Shown here piece after piece: positions 5,256 to 6,244 of a stretch of 6,244 nt of DNA. The notes beneath the pieces are model-generated. The model was not told where the DNA came from, did no database searches, and was given only the letters and a program-made list of their open reading frames with translations. Both the position numbers and the translations under genes were made by a program. Origin of the DNA: Pseudomonadota bacterium (GTDB taxonomy: Bacteria > Pseudomonadota > Alphaproteobacteria > Rs-D84); NCBI GenBank assembly GCA_030531915.1, contig JAUNMD010000062.1, positions 1 through 6,244 of the forward strand, written 5' to 3'. Positions within the stretch are counted from its first letter, which is position 1, and the number at the start of each line of letters is the position of its first letter.

Positions 5256-5284
5256 ATCGTAGAGAATTCGGGGCTTTAAGTCAA
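5256..5284 (-). promoter_or_regulatory. HU gene promoter (sigma70 type)
   Basis: On the minus strand TTGACT (5284-5279) and TACGAT (5261-5256) are separated by exactly 17 nt, giving 5/6 and 4/6 matches to consensus. The 50 bases upstream of the -35 are strongly AT-rich and could act as an UP element. Transcription would start near 5249. Confidence 0.8.
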
Positions 5285-5337
5285 GAGCATATTTAATTTT
5301 TTGCAAATTTTATAAATGTTGACAAAAATGATAAAAA

Positions 5338-5814
5338 TCAGTTGTGAACCGCGCTGGCCCGCACGGCGCGTGCCCCCGGCGTGTTATTGTCGCACAGGAC
5401 ATATGAACTGGTGCTGCCCGTCAGGTGTACCTCTCGGAAATGGTTGGGGGTCAATGCCGCCATCAGAACAATCACGCCCGCCCAGAACCACATCTTGGTA
5501 AATGCCCATGGGTTCTTGAAACTCTCGCGCTTGAATGAATCCTTTAATAAATTCTGGTACAGTGCCCAACCCCAACTGAACATCAGTATCATTGCAGCAA
5601 ACAAAAATCCGATTGTAATTGAACGGGTAAACGGCATCAATGCGCGCGCAACCGCGTCCCATGTGCCACTGGCCACTGGGCAAACATACAGCACATTTGC
5701 CGCCATGGATTCTGGTACGGCAATGGGCGTACTGGCACCAAACTGCAAATCAAACGACGTTATCAGCACAATCGCCGTCAGCATCACAATCGCAAATAAC
5801 ATCGTTGGTTTCAT
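5338..5814 (-). CDS. Unrecognised small membrane protein with three predicted helices
   Basis: I do not recognise this 158-aa protein. It has an N-terminal hydrophobic helix (about residues 5-20), possibly an uncleaved anchor, and two further hydrophobic segments near 66-86 and 107-123. The loop at 88-106 is rich in Lys and Arg (KDSFKRESFK), which by the positive-inside rule places it in the cytoplasm. Both cysteines (Cys45, Cys141) would then lie on the outer side and could form a disulfide. The middle is aromatic-rich (SWGWALY, WAFTKMWFW). Small proteins of this layout occur among secretion-system components, but nothing here proves that link. An upstream AAAGGGA sits 11 nt from the ATG, a somewhat long spacing. 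A good promoter lies at 5841-5870. No terminator follows the stop; the HU promoter begins 54 nt downstream, so read-through into HU is possible. Confidence 0.7.
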   Translation of the reverse strand: MKPTMLFAIVMLTAIVLITSFDLQFGASTPIAVPESMAANVLYVCPVASGTWDAVARALMPFTRSITIGFLFAAMILMFSWGWALYQNLLKDSFKRESFKNPWAFTKMWFWAGVIVLMAALTPNHFREVHLTGSTSSYVLCDNNTPGARAVRASAVHN

Positions 5815-5840
5815 GGTCTCTGCATTCCCTTTGTATTCTT

Positions 5841-5870
5841 ATTATATCATAAATAACTAATAAATTGCAA
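5841..5870 (-). promoter_or_regulatory. Leftward promoter for the membrane-protein gene
   Basis: On the minus strand TTGCAA (5870-5865) is followed after 18 nt by a perfect TATAAT (5846-5841). Transcription would start near 5834, about 20 nt before the ATG. Its -35 is the same palindromic hexamer used by the rightward promoter. Confidence 0.65.
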
Positions 5871-5893
5871 TTTCAGAAACATTGAATTACTAT
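5865..5893 (+). promoter_or_regulatory. Rightward promoter for the glycosyltransferase gene
   Basis: TTGCAA (5865-5870) and TACTAT (5888-5893) are 17 nt apart. Only 7 nt separate the -10 from the ATG at 5901, so transcription should begin at or next to the start codon. Confidence 0.55.
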
Positions 5894-5900
5894 TTATTAC

Positions 5901-6244
5901 ATGTTCGGGAAAAAGCACAATCTTGTTATTGGTTTGACCACATTTGATGTAAATATGCTGCGCATATCTGTGCCGGCATTGGGCAAACTGGGCAAAAAGT
6001 TTCTGCTGATTGTGCATAATGATAATCCAACTGTAACCGTCACCCGTCGCCAGATTCGCGCATTGGGGTATCATGGCGACGTTCGCATTATAAACAGTGC
6101 GGAAAACGTCGGCACATTTATGGCGCGTATGGCGATTGTTGCCGCCGCATTGCGCGATGCACCGTCGGCGGAATGGATTGTATTCTGTGACGATGATGAT
6201 ATTTTAACAGATGTCGATATTCCACGCGTATCACCCGATAATTT
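5901..6244 (+). CDS. Putative GT-A fold glycosyltransferase (5' portion, open at right edge)
   Basis: The frame runs from ATG at 5901 to the window edge without a stop (114 full codons). It begins with a Rossmann-like strand (NLVIGLTTFD, residues 7-16), continues through FLLIVHNDNP (34-43) and NVGTFMARM (69-77), and reaches EWIVFCDDDD at 91-100. The last is the place and form of the DxD motif that binds the metal and nucleotide-sugar in GT-A enzymes, often written as family-2-like transferases. It would transfer a sugar from a nucleotide donor to an envelope polysaccharide, lipid or protein; donor and acceptor cannot be told. The acceptor-binding half lies outside the window. There is no Shine-Dalgarno before the ATG, which fits a leaderless message from the promoter at 5865-5893. 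Starting at a later ATG (residue 19) would delete the first strand of the fold, so 5901 is preferred. A non-glycosyl nucleotide-binding enzyme is a less likely alternative. Confidence 0.7.
   Translation, partial: MFGKKHNLVIGLTTFDVNMLRISVPALGKLGKKFLLIVHNDNPTVTVTRRQIRALGYHGDVRIINSAENVGTFMARMAIVAAALRDAPSAEWIVFCDDDDILTDVDIPRVSPDN

Noticed and set aside
5381..5860. 159-codon plus-strand frame opposite the membrane-protein gene
   Set aside because: The minus-strand frame has the promoter, the SD and a coherent membrane topology; this one has none of these.
1..6244. CRISPR array, tRNA, rRNA or insertion sequence
   Set aside because: No regularly spaced repeats, cloverleaf, rRNA-like stretch or transposase frame was seen.

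Overview
The window reads as one stretch of a bacterial chromosome of moderate GC. It carries housekeeping genes (RNase J, an HU-type DNA-binding protein) beside fast-evolving, cysteine-rich secreted proteins. Sigma70-like promoters, clean hairpin/U-run terminators and the pairing of RNase J with HU would fit an alphaproteobacterium. From memory, small secreted proteins with CTxCP and CY(V/I) cysteine motifs occur in uncultured gut-associated Alphaproteobacteria. This placement is inference, not something the window proves.

Layout, left to right. (1) 1-605, plus strand: the 3' end of a large cysteine-rich protein, open at the left edge. (2) 606-763: a convergent gap with a GC hairpin, a copy of the dispersed repeat whose spurious translation contains LLRFTRND, and the terminator of the next operon. 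(3) 2576-764, minus strand: a three-gene operon encoding two secreted cysteine-rich proteins and then a nucleotidyltransferase, with gaps of 14 and 2 nt. (4) 4524-2686, minus: RNase J with a lysine/alanine-rich N-terminal extension. It has its own promoter, a structured leader, a Shine-Dalgarno sequence (SD) displayed in a hairpin loop, and a terminator. (5) 5107-4835, minus: an HU gene with a textbook promoter, a leader of about 140 nt dominated by a long inverted repeat, and a strong terminator. (6) 5814-5338, minus: an unrecognised three-helix membrane protein. (7) 5901 to the right edge, plus: the start of a GT-A type glycosyltransferase, transcribed divergently from gene 6.

How the parts relate. 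The 134-aa protein of the operon looks like a stand-alone version of the C-terminal module of the large protein on the other strand: the same cysteine motifs occur in the same order. This suggests a local family of disulfide-rich envelope proteins. The role of the nucleotidyltransferase coupled to them is unknown. RNase J and HU are separate transcription units, and both have structured 5' leaders. The 5815-5900 gap holds two divergent promoters that appear to share one palindromic -35 hexamer (TTGCAA, 5865-5870). The rightward one would start transcription at or next to the ATG of the glycosyltransferase gene, giving a leaderless message.
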